Shown here: one piece after another, positions 12,260-24,529 of the stretch
How positions within the stretch are numbered: position 1 is the first letter of the stretch
How the letters are laid out: each line of letters begins with the position of its first letter
Assembly (NCBI GenBank): GCA_030847615.1
Contig: JAUMIR010000001.1
Span: 87,469,501 to 87,533,500, forward strand
Length of the DNA: 64,000 nt
Direction of reading: 5' to 3'
Source of the DNA: Gambelia wislizenii
Lineage: Eukaryota > Chordata > Lepidosauria > Squamata > Crotaphytidae
Position numbers and translations under genes: made by a program
The notes under the pieces: generated by a model
Seen by the model: only the letters and a program-made list of their open reading frames with translations
The model's database searches: none
Told to the model about the DNA's origin: nothing

Positions 12260-13385
12260 TTAAAAACCTGGGTCAACATATCCATGGGTCAATCCTGGAT
12301 AGGAGTAGAGGCTGGCTCCAGTTAAGGGGAGAAGGAAAGAGGAAGCCAAGGCTGCCAAAAAGGCCCTAGAGCCTGCCTCTTTGCACCGCAAGCCAGGAGG
12401 AGTTTACTGAATTACTTTTGGACAATCTCTTCCTTCAACACACACACACACCCCAGCATGGGCTCCCTGGAGGTCCCTGAGAAAGCATACAGAGCAATCG
12501 CCCCACATTGGGCCACCACAGGCGTTGTCAGACCAGATCATCTGAAAGCAACACAGAAAACCTCTCCTGGCTTGAGGCCTGCAGAGGCAGGCTGTAGGGC
12601 TTTTTCAGCATCCTTGGCTTCGTCATACCTTCTCCCCTGAGCTGGCAAGGCTGGCCTCTGTACTCCTCAAGCCAAGAGTTTTATAGGTTGCATTTGGACA
12701 ATCCACTCCCTCAACCCCCCTCCCCACACACACAACACGGGCTCTCCAGAAGTCACTGAGAAACCATCCAGAGTGATAACCTCAGATTGTGCTGCTGGGG
12801 GGGGGGGGGGCGTCGAGGGAGTGGATTGTCCAAAAGCAACCCAGAAAACTCCTCTCAGATTGAGGCTTGCTCTGCACAGGCAAAATGGTGCTACCTCACT
12901 TCACCATGTTTCCTCCCTCCCCGACACAATGGTGCTCTACACTTTGGGCAGCGAAGCCAGACCTCACTGGAGAGCTACATTTGCCAAACTTCTCCAACTA
13001 CCCGTCCACTGACACATGCCTCTCTCCTCCTCCCCTCCCCTACTTTCTGCTGCATGCTTTCCAAATCCAGTCCTGTCTCCATTATTGAGCTGGGTTTCCC
13101 TCACGGTGGGATGTGGGGAGAGAAGAGGAGCCCGGCTGCTGACTGTTTTCCTCCTACTGCTGCCTTTCACCACCACCTGGTCTTCATTCAGTGTGCCTCT
13201 TCCCCTTCTGTTTTCTCACAAGCTCCTGACACTGGCCTCACTGCTCCATCACCAGGCCCAGGCAGCATCCCTTCCATGTGGTTCCCATTAAGTGCCCAAC
13301 TCAGGAGTAATAGCAGCAATCTGAGGTAGCGGTGATAATGGCAGGCAAAGGAAGGTGGTTGGAAGGAGGAGTTGGGTGATTAATT
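12260..13385. repeat. Unclassified GC-richer repeat block with internal ~280-bp duplication
   Basis: Two similar sub-blocks begin near 12427 (ctcttccttcaacacac) and 12702 (cactccctcaaccccc). Related motifs follow at 12555 and 12843, giving an offset of about 275-290 bp. Open frames up to 180 codons cross it in several frames but look like C/T-rich shadow frames. The left edge (gggtcaacatatccatgggt) suggests a DNA-transposon end. The family is unknown to me. Confidence 0.45.
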
Positions 13386-13396
13386 CATTTCCATAG

Positions 13397-13481
13397 GATC
13401 TACTATTATCCACAGTTTCACTTTTCCACGGTAAGTTCAAGAATGTATCCCTCATGGATATGGGGGGGGGGTGTCATACTG
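13397..13481. mobile_element. Fragment of TA-flanked MITE family B
   Basis: It keeps tattatccacagtttcac and the terminal part tgtatccctcatggatatgg with a G run, ending before TA at 13482-13483. It matches copies at 18264, 37493, 46552 and 48512 but the left half is missing. Confidence 0.6.
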
Positions 13482-13483
13482 TA

Positions 13484-14259
13484 ATTAATGATGGTTAATT
13501 ATTATCTCAAGCAATGCTAGGTACTACAGCTAGTGTTAAATAATAATGAACTATAATTCCTACATTTTTAATATAGTTTTTGGTTTCTTCTATAAAATCT
13601 AACTGGAATTGCATCACCTAAAATGCATCTCTTCCACCTCCATATATTGCTAGTGCACATAATAAAAAGGCAACACTTAAAATGTTTATGACCTCCAAAA
13701 ATCCTATAGAAATGTCCTGCTTGTCACAAAAATAGAAACTACCCTTTCCATCTACTTCTCACACATACCCTACTTAAATAATAAAGGGGGGAGGGGATCT
13801 CAGCAGTGAATTTAACCTGAGAGCTGTCAAAATCTGTCATGAATAATGAGCCATGACAACACTCCAATATCCTTGGACAACAGAGGAATTTTCCCTTCTG
13901 TGCTCTGTAAGGCAAAAAAGGTTTTTATCACTTTCTCATACCATTCTACCTGCTAGGAAAACATATGGTAATGTGGCCATCAAGAGGATACTGCAAGTAC
14001 TGTAAATACAAAAAGCAAATGAGACATTTCATTACATTTCATCACACAGACTGTAAATTGGGTAATAAACTGTGTAATAAATCCTAACACCTAAAGCATG
14101 TTACATTTAAATTTAAAGTAAAGACCAAGAAAAGAAATCAATTTCTCCTAATATGCATTCAGCCATATATGCCATAGGGTAGAAACATCTGCATCTTTAA
14201 AAGATTTGATGTGTAGAAAAATATGTATCTACATTCAAATTATCCAAAACCTAAGGAAA
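13484..14259. other. Unassigned intronic sequence
   Basis: AT-rich DNA with no gene or clear repeat. Confidence 0.3.
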
Positions 14260-14900
14260 GATTTGGAGACGTTGTACGTATTATTTATAAAGAAGTCATG
14301 AGCATTATCCAGCAAGATCATGAGCAATTCCCAGCTTTCAATCAGACTTGCCAAGCAGACGCTTGCAGCAGATTGTGACCTGTGTATTTAGTGAAAATAA
14401 TAAGATATCTGTTTTTTAAAATGTACTGATGCCTAATTGGCCAAACTAGCTAATTCACATCTGATGACTATGTAATTCGGCACTAATGGTTATAAATATT
14501 CATTGAGTCTGTGTCAATTCAGTCCATAAAGGCAAACATTTCTCTGCTATAAAACCATGCTCAATATGTAGCACATACATTAATTTGCGGTCAGTAACAG
14601 GCAAGATATTTAGGGGCATGATGACTGACAACCAAATGAATGTATTAGTCATTTATCAGCAGAAAGCATCTTATTTAATTGGTATTTAAAATCATATTGT
14701 GCAGAATATCTCAAAACATTACAGGTTATAAAAAAGGACAGTGATTAAAGGAGCAAGTATGAAGCAGGGATTATCACTCTTGTGGAGCTCCTGATAACAT
14801 AAGTTTAGAAATCCAATTAATTTTTGACTGTTTACCAAGGATGCAATGCATCACTTCAGTGAGATTTGCAAGGCCATGGATTACATTAACAGTTTCAACT
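14260..14900. promoter_or_regulatory. Candidate conserved intronic enhancer-like block
   Basis: About 640 bp without repeat signatures, rich in homeodomain-type cores (taattgg, ctaattc, ttaattt, tttaattgg) and with few runs or slippage tracts. This texture is typical of conserved non-coding enhancers, but the call is inference only; conservation could not be tested. Confidence 0.25.
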
Positions 14901-14984
14901 CATTACTTTAAACAAAAGGTGTCGCTACCTTTAAGATACTGCATCTTTCCTATATTTTCCTCTGTGATCTTACCATCTCAGGCC

Positions 14985-15335
14985 AAGATCCTACGGGCAC
15001 TAATATAGCAGGAGGAAGAGGAGGCAGAGGAGGTTTGTTTTTTGTTTTGTTTTTTAAGAGTTTTGATGTTAGTGTTCTTTAGGACTGGCAGCCAGATCTT
15101 ATTTACTTTTAGGGTTTCTTCTTTTCTGTTCAAGTTGTCCAGGTGTTTGTGGATTTCAATAGCTTCTCTGTGCATTCTGACATGATAGCTGTTGGCCTGG
15201 TCCAGAATTTTGGTGTTTTTAAATAACATTTTGTGTCCAGGTTGGTTTATAACATGTTCTGCTACTGCTGATTTTTCTGGCTGGCCCAGTCTGCAGTGTC
15301 TCTCATGTTCCTTGACTAAACACAGTGTGCAAACA
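14985..15335 (-). pseudogene. Penelope-like element fragment, GIY-YIG endonuclease C-terminus
   Basis: Read from 15335 down, the frame gives CLVKEHERHCRLGQPEKSAV, then AEHVINQPGH and REAIEIHKHLDN and IWLPVL. This is the conserved end of Penelope-like element polyproteins downstream of the GIY-YIG core, where the H, REAIEI and WLPVL motifs are characteristic. The RT and most of the endonuclease are absent. It is cut at about 15335 by a different repeat, so it is a relic. Confidence 0.75.
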
Positions 15336-15692
15336 CAAATCAAGGAACACCTCTGCATTTCCCCAACCCACAATGGGGCTCGCCAGCCCCATCGCGGGTT
15401 GGGGAAGCACAGGAGGTGGCTAGCAAGCCTCCACCCACCCACCCAGCCCTCCGCTTCCCCAACCCACAATGGGGCTCACCAGCCCCATCCTGGCTTCAGG
15501 AAGTACAGAGGATGGCTGGCAAGCCTCTCCCTGTCCAGCCAGCCACCCCTCTGCCCTTCCCGGAGCCCATGATGGGGCTCGGAAGTTTCAGCACCCACCC
15601 TATCCGGCATTTAAGACAACCCCCAACTTTTAAGAAAATTCTCCTAGGTTAAAAAGTCATCTTATATGACAGAACATACGGTAAACCCCACA
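15336..15692. mobile_element. Partial copy of DNA element G
   Basis: The right end (aacccccaacttttaag, aaaaagtcatcttatatgac, agaacatacggt) matches the right end of the inverted-repeat element at 46895-47413. The interior has repeated units around cccaacccacaatggggctc at 15364 and 15456. The left terminal repeat is not recognisable. The long open frames here are shadows of GC-rich repeats. Confidence 0.5.
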
Positions 15693-15835
15693 CACACTCC
15701 TATCCAGCCATTCTCTGAAGATGCCAGCCACAGATGCAGGCGAAACATCAGAAATAAACTCTTCCAGAACATGGCCTCACAGCCCGGAAAAAAAACAAGG
15801 AAAATCTCCAAGAGCTATCAGGAATCTATTTGGAT
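15693..15835 (+). repeat. Dispersed repeat with hammerhead-like core
   Basis: It contains CTGAAGAtgccagccac...gcaggcGAAAcatcag at 15715-15750. CTGAAGA fits CUGANGA, the tgcc/ggc arms could pair as stem II and GAAA is intact, but a stem III is hardly present. The segment is a common reptile repeat, seemingly Penelope-related, and lies next to the endonuclease fragment in opposite orientation. Confidence 0.4.
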
Positions 15836-15929
15836 CCATCATGGGATGGACCGTTCTGATTGGTCCCCCACACCTGGAGAGGTTTCAAGTCCCAGTGAGT
15901 CTAAATATGACCATGACAACAGAACTACA

Positions 15930-16250
15930 GAAAGTTCTTGTACACCAAGATCACCATTACCCCATCCAGCACAGAAAACAAGGTCCACAGTGCACCCAGC
16001 AGCATGAGCCAGATACCACTTGGGATAGACCTAATCTTGTCATGGCAGACATGAAGCCCTGAATCATTCCCAACAGGGGAGTCTCAGCATGGATGTTGAA
16101 GTCCCCCATAGCTATAAGTGTAGAAGATTCCAACACCAAACCTGAGACCATCCCAGCTAGTTCGGGAAGGAAGACTGTTGATTGAGCAAGGGTGTGGGCA
16201 GTACATCAACAGAACCCCTGTCCAGCTACCTACCTTTAGGTATACACACT
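15930..16250 (-). pseudogene. LINE (L2/CR1-type) AP-endonuclease fragment
   Basis: The minus frame 16151-15957 contains AMGDFNIHAETPLLGM, the GDFN motif of APE-type LINE endonucleases, followed by MTRLGLSQVVSG typical of L2/CR1 ORF2. An adjacent frame holds the stretch before it, so the reading frame is broken. Only about 100 residues remain. Confidence 0.7.
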
Positions 16251-18263
16251 CAAAGCCTACAAACTGTGGGATTGATAAAAATAGGAATAGGAACCTTATC
16301 AGGGGAATATTTTGGTGGTGATGCAATACTTTGAGATTGTTGAAAAACATGTAAAGAGTGGTGGAACTCTCAAGCAGAGTACTGTAATCAATTGGCAAGA
16401 CAGAAGCTGAACAATGAAAAGTCCCCCCACACACACACACACACGGTCTAGCAGAGAAAAAATAAACCTGGTATTCTTGGTAAAACATACAAAACAGCAT
16501 TACTTAAGATACTTGTCGATAGTCGCTAACTGATAGTTTGCATGTTTTCAGACTTCCTCTTTGTTTGGCTTTACCACATCCACTCGCTTCCTACATCATC
16601 TAACCAGCAGTCATTTTTTTTCTCTTATCTATTTCTTTTAATGAAGCACATTTCGACACCAGCAGAAGAGCATGCCAACAGAGGGGAGGTTGGGGGGGGG
16701 CAGGATACATTGCTTCCTGCCGTATCTGGATGTCCCAGATGTAGGAAGGGGTGGTGGTTCTGGAATAAATAGTAGAAGCCATTCCAGATTTTTTGCATTG
16801 CATTCCAGACTTTTGGCCAAGCAGAATCAACCTCAGTCCATGGCTATGTCAGAACCTGGCAGTAGCACTGGACTCTGCAGGCTGTCAAAACACCCTTCCC
16901 AGGCTGGATATGAGACAATATCATCCTAATATAACTCAAGCAACTGATGCTACCAAACAAATCTGTCCCATTGTATACATGGATCTATCACAAGTCTATC
17001 TACATTTCCAGAAGAACACATTGGTTCCAATTAATTAATCATTCATCACCATGAGATCATATTACCAGCACAGCTTAATAATAGCAAATGTGGTTTTCCT
17101 GGTTAAAATATAAATATCTATTAAATTCTCCAAGGGAACTAGAGACAAGAATGGGAATGGGGGAGGAAAGAATTAAATTAAATGCATTGCCTTTTGTTAC
17201 AGTAGAAATAGCCTAGATATGCCATCATAAACCCAAGAATAAATATAACCTTGCCCAGAGAGAAATATCACCCAAATCCATAATAATGAAAGAATACCTT
17301 TACTTGTCCAGGGAAATACATGTGATCCCATTGAGATCCCTGCCTGCTTATTAGAAACAGTGGATGCAGGTCCATCAAAATGTCTCTGTTTTTATGAATC
17401 AGAATTTCTAAGCAATCACTATTTACTATTTCAAAAACATATTATTCTGTGGCAACCTTTCCCAAAAAGGTCAATAATTGTTCATTCTCTTCAAATACAA
17501 ATACAAACATCTTTAGCTGCCTGGAAATAATGAAAGGGTTTTGCTGGTGTCAGCCAGGTTAAAGCCATTTTAATTGTTTAATTTTAATTCATTCATCTTC
17601 CTCTTTCAAAAAAAAAAAATACTAAGATATGTGACCTTATACCTTTGGGGGGAAATGAGTGAATGCATCTGGATTAGAGAGGTATCCAGATGCAAGAGAG
17701 TTCAATATTCAATCTGACAGGATTATCTAGGGAATGGAGAGGGGATAATAGGAAAAAACTATGTTATCCAGAGAGATTGATTACCTGTGTATGAAATGAG
17801 TACCTGTTTCGAGGCCAAAATTATTCTCCATAATATTACTAAAAATAAATAGAGCTTAACTTAAGGCACCATAAATTCCAATTAATCAACTCTTGTAGAA
17901 ATTAGTAATTATACACAGAATCAAAAAGATGTGAACTCAGTCTTGCGATTAAAAGGAGAGAATTAATCATTTCAAAAAGCACATCAGATTTATCAGCCTG
18001 ATCCAGTAATAACAATTATAGCAAACACCACTAAGTGTCCTAATTCTGGAAATCATAAAATATTGCACGAATACATTTATCCTTTCTTTCAGCATGAACC
18101 TCATTCCCTAACCAAATATTGAAACAGAGGTCTCCAGTTTCCATAATTAACTACACTAAGACAGCAATCATGTAGACTCAAAACCTAGGAGTAAATTTCA
18201 TTGAACTCAGTGGGGCTCTCTTCTGAGTAGATATGGATTTCACTGTAAATCAGCAGTACAAAT
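16251..18263. other. Unassigned intronic sequence with a short AC microsatellite
   Basis: I see no gene. An (AC)n run lies at about 16430-16445. Two short foldback-like motifs of a common reptile repeat (ggagtaaatttcattgaac, tctgagtagatatgg) lie near 18190-18240. Confidence 0.35.
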
Positions 18264-18482
18264 CAGTCCCCATATCAATAGATTTGGTATCCACGGTTTC
18301 ACTTATCCACATCCGAAAATATATGTTCTCTCTAGGCATTTCTAGGTCCTTGTGAGTCTATGACCAACTTCCAGTGTTTGTCTCATTGAAAATAATAAGG
18401 TTTTCTATTATCCATGGTTTCAGGAAACCCTGGGTGTGGGGTGTCTTGGAACGTATCCCCCACGGATGCAGGGGTCGACTTG
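18264..18482. mobile_element. TA-flanked MITE of family B
   Basis: It reads cagtccccatatcaatagat with atccacggtttcacttatcc, gttctctctaggcatttcta, and the end gcaggggtcgacttg followed by TA. It has the size and interior of the family B copies and is non-coding. The left TA is not preserved. Confidence 0.7.
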
Positions 18483-18883
18483 TATACGCCAATATATCAT
18501 ATGTATAAAATTGCAGCCTCATTGATCAAACAGAACATTTTTGCTAATAGCATAGTGTCAGATATTCTGCTGTGAGTGAGGTAAGGAAACCATAGTGGGT
18601 CTGATGGCATAGCCCTCATCTAAATCACTAGGCAGACAGACCTAACAAGACAGAGGATGATGGGCTTTCCACCACACAAAAATGGTTTCTCTCAGAATGT
18701 GAAAGTAATGTGTTACAAGTAACAACTTCATCTATAATGTTTTCCTCTGGGGTGTTACTGGGCATAACAATGTTCCTTTTGCAAAACAACATAACAACCA
18801 GTAACAATATCATTTTTAGTGCAACAAGTAATGTTTACTCCTTACACCTACAATATTGCTCTAGGGGATTTTGACTATTTCTC

Positions 18884-18884
<1 letters not shown>

Positions 18885-18918
<34 letters not shown>

Positions 18919-18944
18919 GTGCATGCATGCACGCACGTGCAAGC
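18885..18944. repeat. TG/CG microsatellite
   Basis: A run of tg with an inner cgcgcgcg part and a tgcatgcatgcacgcacg end. Alternating purine-pyrimidine sequence of this kind can adopt Z-DNA. It creates shadow frames on both strands. Confidence 0.9.
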
Positions 18945-21621
18945 GCATTTTTAAAACAACATGCCAGTAACACATTATTAATGCAGTCTTCTTCAAATGT
19001 CAAGCAATGATAATGAGCTAAAAATGGAGGTTTAAAAAACATACATACATACTCTTTAAAGACAACATTCCAAGCTCTGTCTTCCCTATAAAAGCTATAT
19101 AATTCTAAACAAATCAAAGAGATGAAATTATTTCAGTGCACTAGTTTCACCTACAGGCAAACAATGAAGCAGGTCTGGAAAAATATAAATCATCTCTCAG
19201 ACAAGCCTGTCCTCTGAAAGGTCAGGCCCAGACCTTGTCCCCCAGATCGGAAATATCTCTGTTAGTCTATAGTTAGTTTACATTTCCAATCTCTGCTTGC
19301 CTCTTGGAATTAATTCTGGAACCCAGTATTAATATAACCACATCACTTGCAGCTACATCTTGCTTACTTTAGCTGTGACTAATCAGGCTACAAACAGACC
19401 ACTTCACCCTAAGTAGGGCAGCATTTCAGACAAAGTAATAGAAGTTCTTCATGAGAAAGAGAAAAGGAGGAGGGACAGAACACATTACCTCCATCAAATA
19501 GTTACAGGCTGCCTGTTTCCCATGATCAGTCTAGGGCCTGTCCCTTAACAATTCATAGTATGAAAGAAATCCTGTGCCTTAAAAGCCCTTCTTACAGCAG
19601 AGCTCCTACTCCACCCACAGTTGTAAGGGAAAGGTAGATGAAGAGACCAAATGGTATAACTTGATTAGATGCATACACAGCATATGTTGGCTGTGAGATG
19701 TTACCACAACAGAGCTATCATGAATCAGAGTAAGAATTTCATTCCTCCTATAATAATGCCTTGGACAGTGCTTTGCAAAGGACATTAGTAAATGGAAAAC
19801 AGGATGTTCATTCTCTATTGTATAATATGCTCACTTTGTCTCATAATGATGGTGATTTCTTTTATGTCTCTCCACTTAAAAGCCTTCCTAAAATGTGCTC
19901 CAATATGTTCCCTTTGTCATTGAGGGGCCTGCTAGTTCCCCTGGTCCATTTCCTCCCTGTCCCAACATATGGCCTGTTCTTCACATCATGAAAGTATTTT
20001 TAAAGTAGCTATTTTGCAACAAAAAAAAAAAAAGACAGGAAACAAGTAGTCTTCCCATACTTCACCTAGTTTAGAAACTTAACTTCCCACCAGGTGTGAC
20101 TTTGCTATTTTCACCAAACTACAAAGTGGTTTCTGCAAAGAGAACTGAAACCGATATGACAGCAAAGGGAAAGGAAGGTCAGGATTTTAATTCTTCTTGC
20201 TGTTCTCAGCTTTGAAGATCATAAGCTTTCCCTTGAGATGAGCAGTGTGGATTTCACAAAAGATCTTGAGAAGACTGCTCATATGACACAAAATAATAAA
20301 AAGCAGTCCCAAAAACTTGTCTTAGAGATGGGAAGAGAGAGAAAGAGAAGTAGGTCAAGCAGTGAAAAGTTAGGAAGAAATAAATCAGGGCTGGGGAATG
20401 TGTGGTTATCCCGATAACTCCCATCACCTTAACCAACATAGTCAATGGTGGAGAATGAGGGCATCTGTGATCCAAAAACATCTTAAGAATCACATTGTTA
20501 CCCTAAATGCTCACAGGTTGTGAAGACTCTCTGAATATCGATATTAAATTGGGGAATTTAATATACTCAGCTTGGCAGTGTGAGAGGGACGTAACAGCAG
20601 CACCTTGTCACCAACTATACCAGTACTAAGGAGGAGACAGAAGCTAGATAGGAGAACAGATGGTCTTTTTTAAAGAAAAACAATAATAACCACATTTACA
20701 CACACATTCAGGCATCAGGCATTCATGCAAGACTAGCAAATAAAGTGAGGAATATTGGGATAGAGGAATAGAGAGGGGGAGTTTCCAGTGGGTGATACAA
20801 CACCTTTTCCTGAAGAGAAGAGGTCACAGAAGAAAGCAGCAGAGTGGGGGTCCCAATCTGGAATAGCTACACAGTTTGATGTGAAGTCAAGAGGGAAGGT
20901 GAACTGTACACAGACGTGTCCATAGGAAGGAGATCTGTGCGTATGTGAGGGGAGTTTGGGAAGGGTTTTTATAGTCAATATTTGCCTTATGGGGATGGGA
21001 TTTAGAGTAGAAGACAATACCTTGTGGTGTTGCTCAGAGGGCAACAATAGCACTCTATGTGTGCTTTAATGGCTGAATACTTTGCGAATGAAAGGGAGGA
21101 AGCAACTTCCTTTGTTTAGGTAAAAACTAGTGAGGGTTGTTTACAGGTTTGAGCATACCAGTCTGGGCAGATGGGATTAGCCAGGTGTACGTGCCTTCAG
21201 TTGCCTTGCAAATTAGCATTTCTTTAGAATTTAGGTAGCCTCTCCTTAAGTGCATACCTGACTAAGCAATGTTTGTCTTTGGGTTTTCTAGTTCCCCTAG
21301 GTTTATGTTAATGGTCGCACTACATGGAAGGCCACATTGACCTAATTATTAAATATTGCCAATTAATAATATAGATATCGGGCTGGGGATGTCAGGGTAG
21401 GTAAATTGCATAGTTTCCTCTAAAAGGGCATGTGTAATAGGTATATAGTTCAAACAAGACATTTTCATTGACCTTTAGAAATAGGTGAGGCCCCTTAGCA
21501 CAAGGATCAACAGAACAGATGGATAAGTAGAGAGCATGGAGCAAGAGTGGCTCCACGCAGAGAAGCTTATAAACTTTGGCTCTGCACACATTTATTTGGG
21601 ATTGTAAACACATGCTTAGAG
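18945..21621. other. Unassigned intronic sequence
   Basis: No gene or clear repeat is seen except an A-run near 20021-20033. Several open frames of 60-106 codons show no family resemblance. I looked here for DISC1 exon 4 on the minus strand and did not find it. Confidence 0.35.
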
Positions 21622-21868
21622 TCAGCATGGTGTAGTGATTTGAGCACTGGAGTACAACTCTGGAGACCAGGGTGTGAATCCCCGCTCAGACATGGAAACC
21701 CACAGGGTGACCTTGGGCAAGTCACACTCAGCCTCAGAGGAAGGCAAAGGCAAAGGCAAAGACAAATCCACTCTGAAGAAATCATGCCAAGAAGCCCCCA
21801 CCCATGATAGGTTCACCTTATGTTCACCATAAGCCTGAAACAACTTGAGGGCACACAACAAACAAAAA
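21622..21868 (+). mobile_element. tRNA-derived SINE (CORE/MIR-like)
   Basis: The head tcagcatggtgtagtgattt is A-box-like and agggtgtgaatccccg B-box-like. The core ggtgaccttgggcaagtcac is followed by a slipped aggcaaaggcaaaggcaaag run, and the tail aacaacttgagggcacacaa ends in AAC repeats. Same family as 7082. Confidence 0.85.
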
Positions 21869-22730
21869 CTCATCTTTCTTCCAGTCTTAGAGTAATATTC
21901 CAGCTTCACCCACAATATGGATTGAAAAGGCTGGGAAAGAAGAAGAAGGGTGGGAAATCTATTCTTTTTTAACTTCTCACTCTCCAGCTATCTGAATGAT
22001 GAGTATAGATGAAGGATGCCAATTCGAAACTAGTCAAAAGCCATGTTACCCCCAGTGTGTGCCCTTAAAGATCTGCAAATGAACAGATTTCAGTTTAGCA
22101 CTGCTCTCACAAATCCCTTAATCCTATATCAGACTTTGGTTCTGATTGTGATTTACTTAGTTATTGCAAAAAGAAGCAAAAACAAACAAAAACACTCCTG
22201 CCTTTTTCTCCATTGCTTTATCTAATTTACTTAATGTAGGTTGGCTGTTCCCTAACCGCATTGGGGCTAAGTGCATGTTATATGCACATACGTGCAACAG
22301 AGCTCCAAAGAATGTTTTAAAATAAAGAACAGCCATTTCGGAAGGACAGAATCTGGAGCACAGAAGTGACAGGCAGGAAAGGGGTAAATCCCCTCTCTAC
22401 CAAGTGATTTTCTTTCATTAAAAATCCCAAAAGGCCAAGGCTCCACTACACATTTGTGTGTTGTATGTGATTAGCCTTATGTAGTAAGGCATAAAATTGT
22501 TTTTCCACATACTATTACTTTCCTTTTGATTCAAATAGCTCAGCAAGGAAGGCCTCAACAAAGCCATTCTTATTCCCTCTGTAACCTACCTCACAAGGTT
22601 GCTAAAAGTATAAAATTTATTGTACTCCTACTCTGAGCCCCTGTGTAGTGGGCATGAGTGATCATTGAGAGCTATTAGCGCGAGCGAAATACTGCCAATA
22701 ACACTCCTGTAGTGGAAAGAAAAGACTCAC
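21869..22730. other. Intron 3 sequence next to DISC1 exon 3
   Basis: No gene or repeat is recognised. The stretch begins downstream of the exon 3 donor (in gene direction). Confidence 0.4.
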
Positions 22731-22800
22731 CTCTTTCATAGTCATCCTCAGCTACTGCTTTCTCCTGAAGCCTTTGGAGTTTTCTTATTGAGGATTTTAC
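22731..22800 (-). CDS. DISC1: DISC1 exon 3
   Basis: A 70-nt exon on the minus strand. It follows an acceptor (ttttttaatcaatgcag-like tract ending at 22801) and ends in a strong donor, gaaagag|gtgagt. Translated in the phase left by exon 2 it gives VKSSIRKLQRLQEKAVAEDD and YER plus one base. This matches the start of the DISC1 coiled-coil region in mammals (pattern LKLQKLQEDAVENDDYDK). Entry phase 0 and exit phase 1 agree with the human gene as I know it. Residues are about 369-391 of the predicted protein. DISC1 is a scaffold acting at centrosomes, microtubules and mitochondria in neural cells. Very likely a true exon. Confidence 0.92.
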
Positions 22801-23094
22801 CTGCATTGATTAAAAATATGTATATGCATCTATCTGTCGTTTTGAATATTTACAGTTCAAAAATTGCATATATGCAAATCTGTCAATTTCATCATACTTT
22901 ACTAATGAATTTCTGAGGATATTCATGTCATCTACAATGCTCAAGTGAATTTCAAAAGCAGAATAGAAAAGATAAAGATATAATCCATTAGAAGAGGTAT
23001 AATATGGAATGGCCTGTATGTTTTGTTATTTTGTTTTTATTTTGGAATTTTTTATTTTATAAAATAAAATATTTTATAAAAATTTTATTTTTTA

Positions 23095-23513
23095 TTTTGG
23101 AATTTGCTTCAGCCACAAAAATCTAGGCTGTCTGCAACCTCCCAGAGGGCCTTTTCGGTAATCGCCCCCAAATTGTGGAATGACCTGCCGAATGAGATCC
23201 GTCAGATAACAAGCCTGAGTGGCTTTAAAAAAGCACTAAAGACGGATCTCTTTCGGCAGGCCTTTCCTAATTAGATCCCGGCCGCAGGGGATCCTGGCCT
23301 CTTCTAGGCTGCTGGCCATTTATTATATTTATTGTATTTATAGTTTTAAAAGTGATTTTAGATTAGTTGTTTTAATTTATATTTGTTTAATGTTTTTTTA
23401 TGGGGGAGGGTGGGAGTGGGGGTGTTTAGGGATTTTATTTGTATTGTATTTTAAATTTTGTAAGCCGCCCCGATTGTTTTAACAGAGGGGCGGGGTATAA
23501 ATAAATTTTATTA

Positions 23514-23549
<36 letters not shown>

Positions 23550-23550
23550 G
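23095..23550 (+). mobile_element. 3' end of an L2 LINE with TTA tail
   Basis: It reads cagccacaaaaatctaggct, tggaatgacctgccgaatga, gatctctttcggcaggcctt and ends gcggggtataaataaatttt plus (TTA)n at 23515-23547. It is nearly the same as the ends at 29170-29592 and 63545-63990, so the copies are fairly young. Only the C-terminal codons and 3' UTR remain. Confidence 0.88.
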
Positions 23551-24185
23551 TGACAATGCACTGTCACATGACTATCTGAAAACATCAGGTTAACACAACT
23601 TGTTTCTTGTATGCATCTCAAGCCTTTCATTCTTCAACCAATCAAGGAGCTAAGGAGCAAAGACAAGCGGAGAAAGACCATTGGGAAAGTGGAATGGAAG
23701 AAGCATGGAGAAAGCTACAAGGAAAGGCATGAGGAAAAACCTACCGTAGGGCCAAAAACTACCGAGAATAAGGGTGGAGAAAGTGTGCCCATCAGCCCAT
23801 ATCAACACCCAAGGCCTCCATTTGTTCATCCTCCTCCAAGCCTTCCATGTCTGCCAAAGCCCTCAGCTTCCCACCCACCCCAAAAAAAAATTTGTCAAAG
23901 AACAATGAGAAAACAGCATAAAATATGGCTGTTTGGGTCCCTTTGGCTTCTACTACTGCTGCATACATACCCCCCCCCCAAAAAAACCACTTAAATACAG
24001 TGGCATTTCAGACACTACTCAGTGATGCAACATTATTTTCAGAAATTTTGGGAGTGGCAGTGTGACCGATGGTGGGGGGTGGAGAAGAGCACATGGTTCA
24101 TTTGCAGTTGCTCAGCCTGGCCTGGAGTCTGTGTTCTTTTTACAGAAAGGGAATAGACAGGCTAATGACAGAGAACTAGGTCTTA

Positions 24186-24307
24186 AATCCAGTTGCTCAT
24201 CCCACCTGGAGTAAACCCACTAAATCAATAGGATCTCTCTTTATCAACTTTTTTGTAAGGTTCATTGATTCAGTCGGTCTACTCCAGGTGGGATGAGCAA
24301 CTGGATT
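24186..24307. repeat. Foldback MITE-like hairpin in intron 2
   Basis: Arms 24186-24224 (aatccagttgctcatcccac...) and 24268-24307 (...gtgggatgagcaactggatt) are near-perfect inverted repeats around an AT-rich loop. Related, more diverged pairs occur at 43709-44305 and 56385-56504. It lies about 220 bp from the exon 2 donor and would form a strong hairpin in the pre-mRNA. Confidence 0.75.
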
Positions 24308-24529
24308 CAGGCCTAGGAGTCCAAGAAGTCTAAGAAGGCAGTAGTGAGTAGCCATAGGGCTGAAAATGATTACAACCAGCCAGGGACATTTTCATTAAGC
24401 GTATTTGTTAGTTCCCAGTAGAAATGCCATTAAATGTGCTAGTATGACTGCTTCTTACTTTGCCTTACAACCAATGGGTTGATCCCTTAAAATCTTACAA
24501 CATAGAACAAGCATGAAGAAAGCACCAAC

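Larger units (their letters stand above)
22801..24529 (-). other. DISC1: DISC1 intron 2
   Basis: About 1.73 kb between exons 2 and 3. It starts at gttggtg after exon 2 and ends in tgcag before exon 3. It contains an L2 3' end (23095-23550), C/A-rich low-complexity sequence around 23800-23990 and a foldback hairpin (24186-24307). The open frame 23611-23994 (+) is low-complexity and not convincing. Confidence 0.85.

Noticed and set aside
12787..13329. 180-codon open frame on the plus strand
   Set aside because: Composed of Ser/Pro/Leu-rich C/T tracts inside a repeat, with rival frames on both strands and no known domain.
14978..15469. Whole 163-codon minus frame as a single gene
   Set aside because: The first third is a shadow of a different GC-rich repeat; only the part below about 15335 is Penelope-like.
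1..22730. DISC1 exon 4 on the minus strand
   Set aside because: I looked for a frame continuing the coiled coil with proper splice sites and found none; it should lie outside the window.
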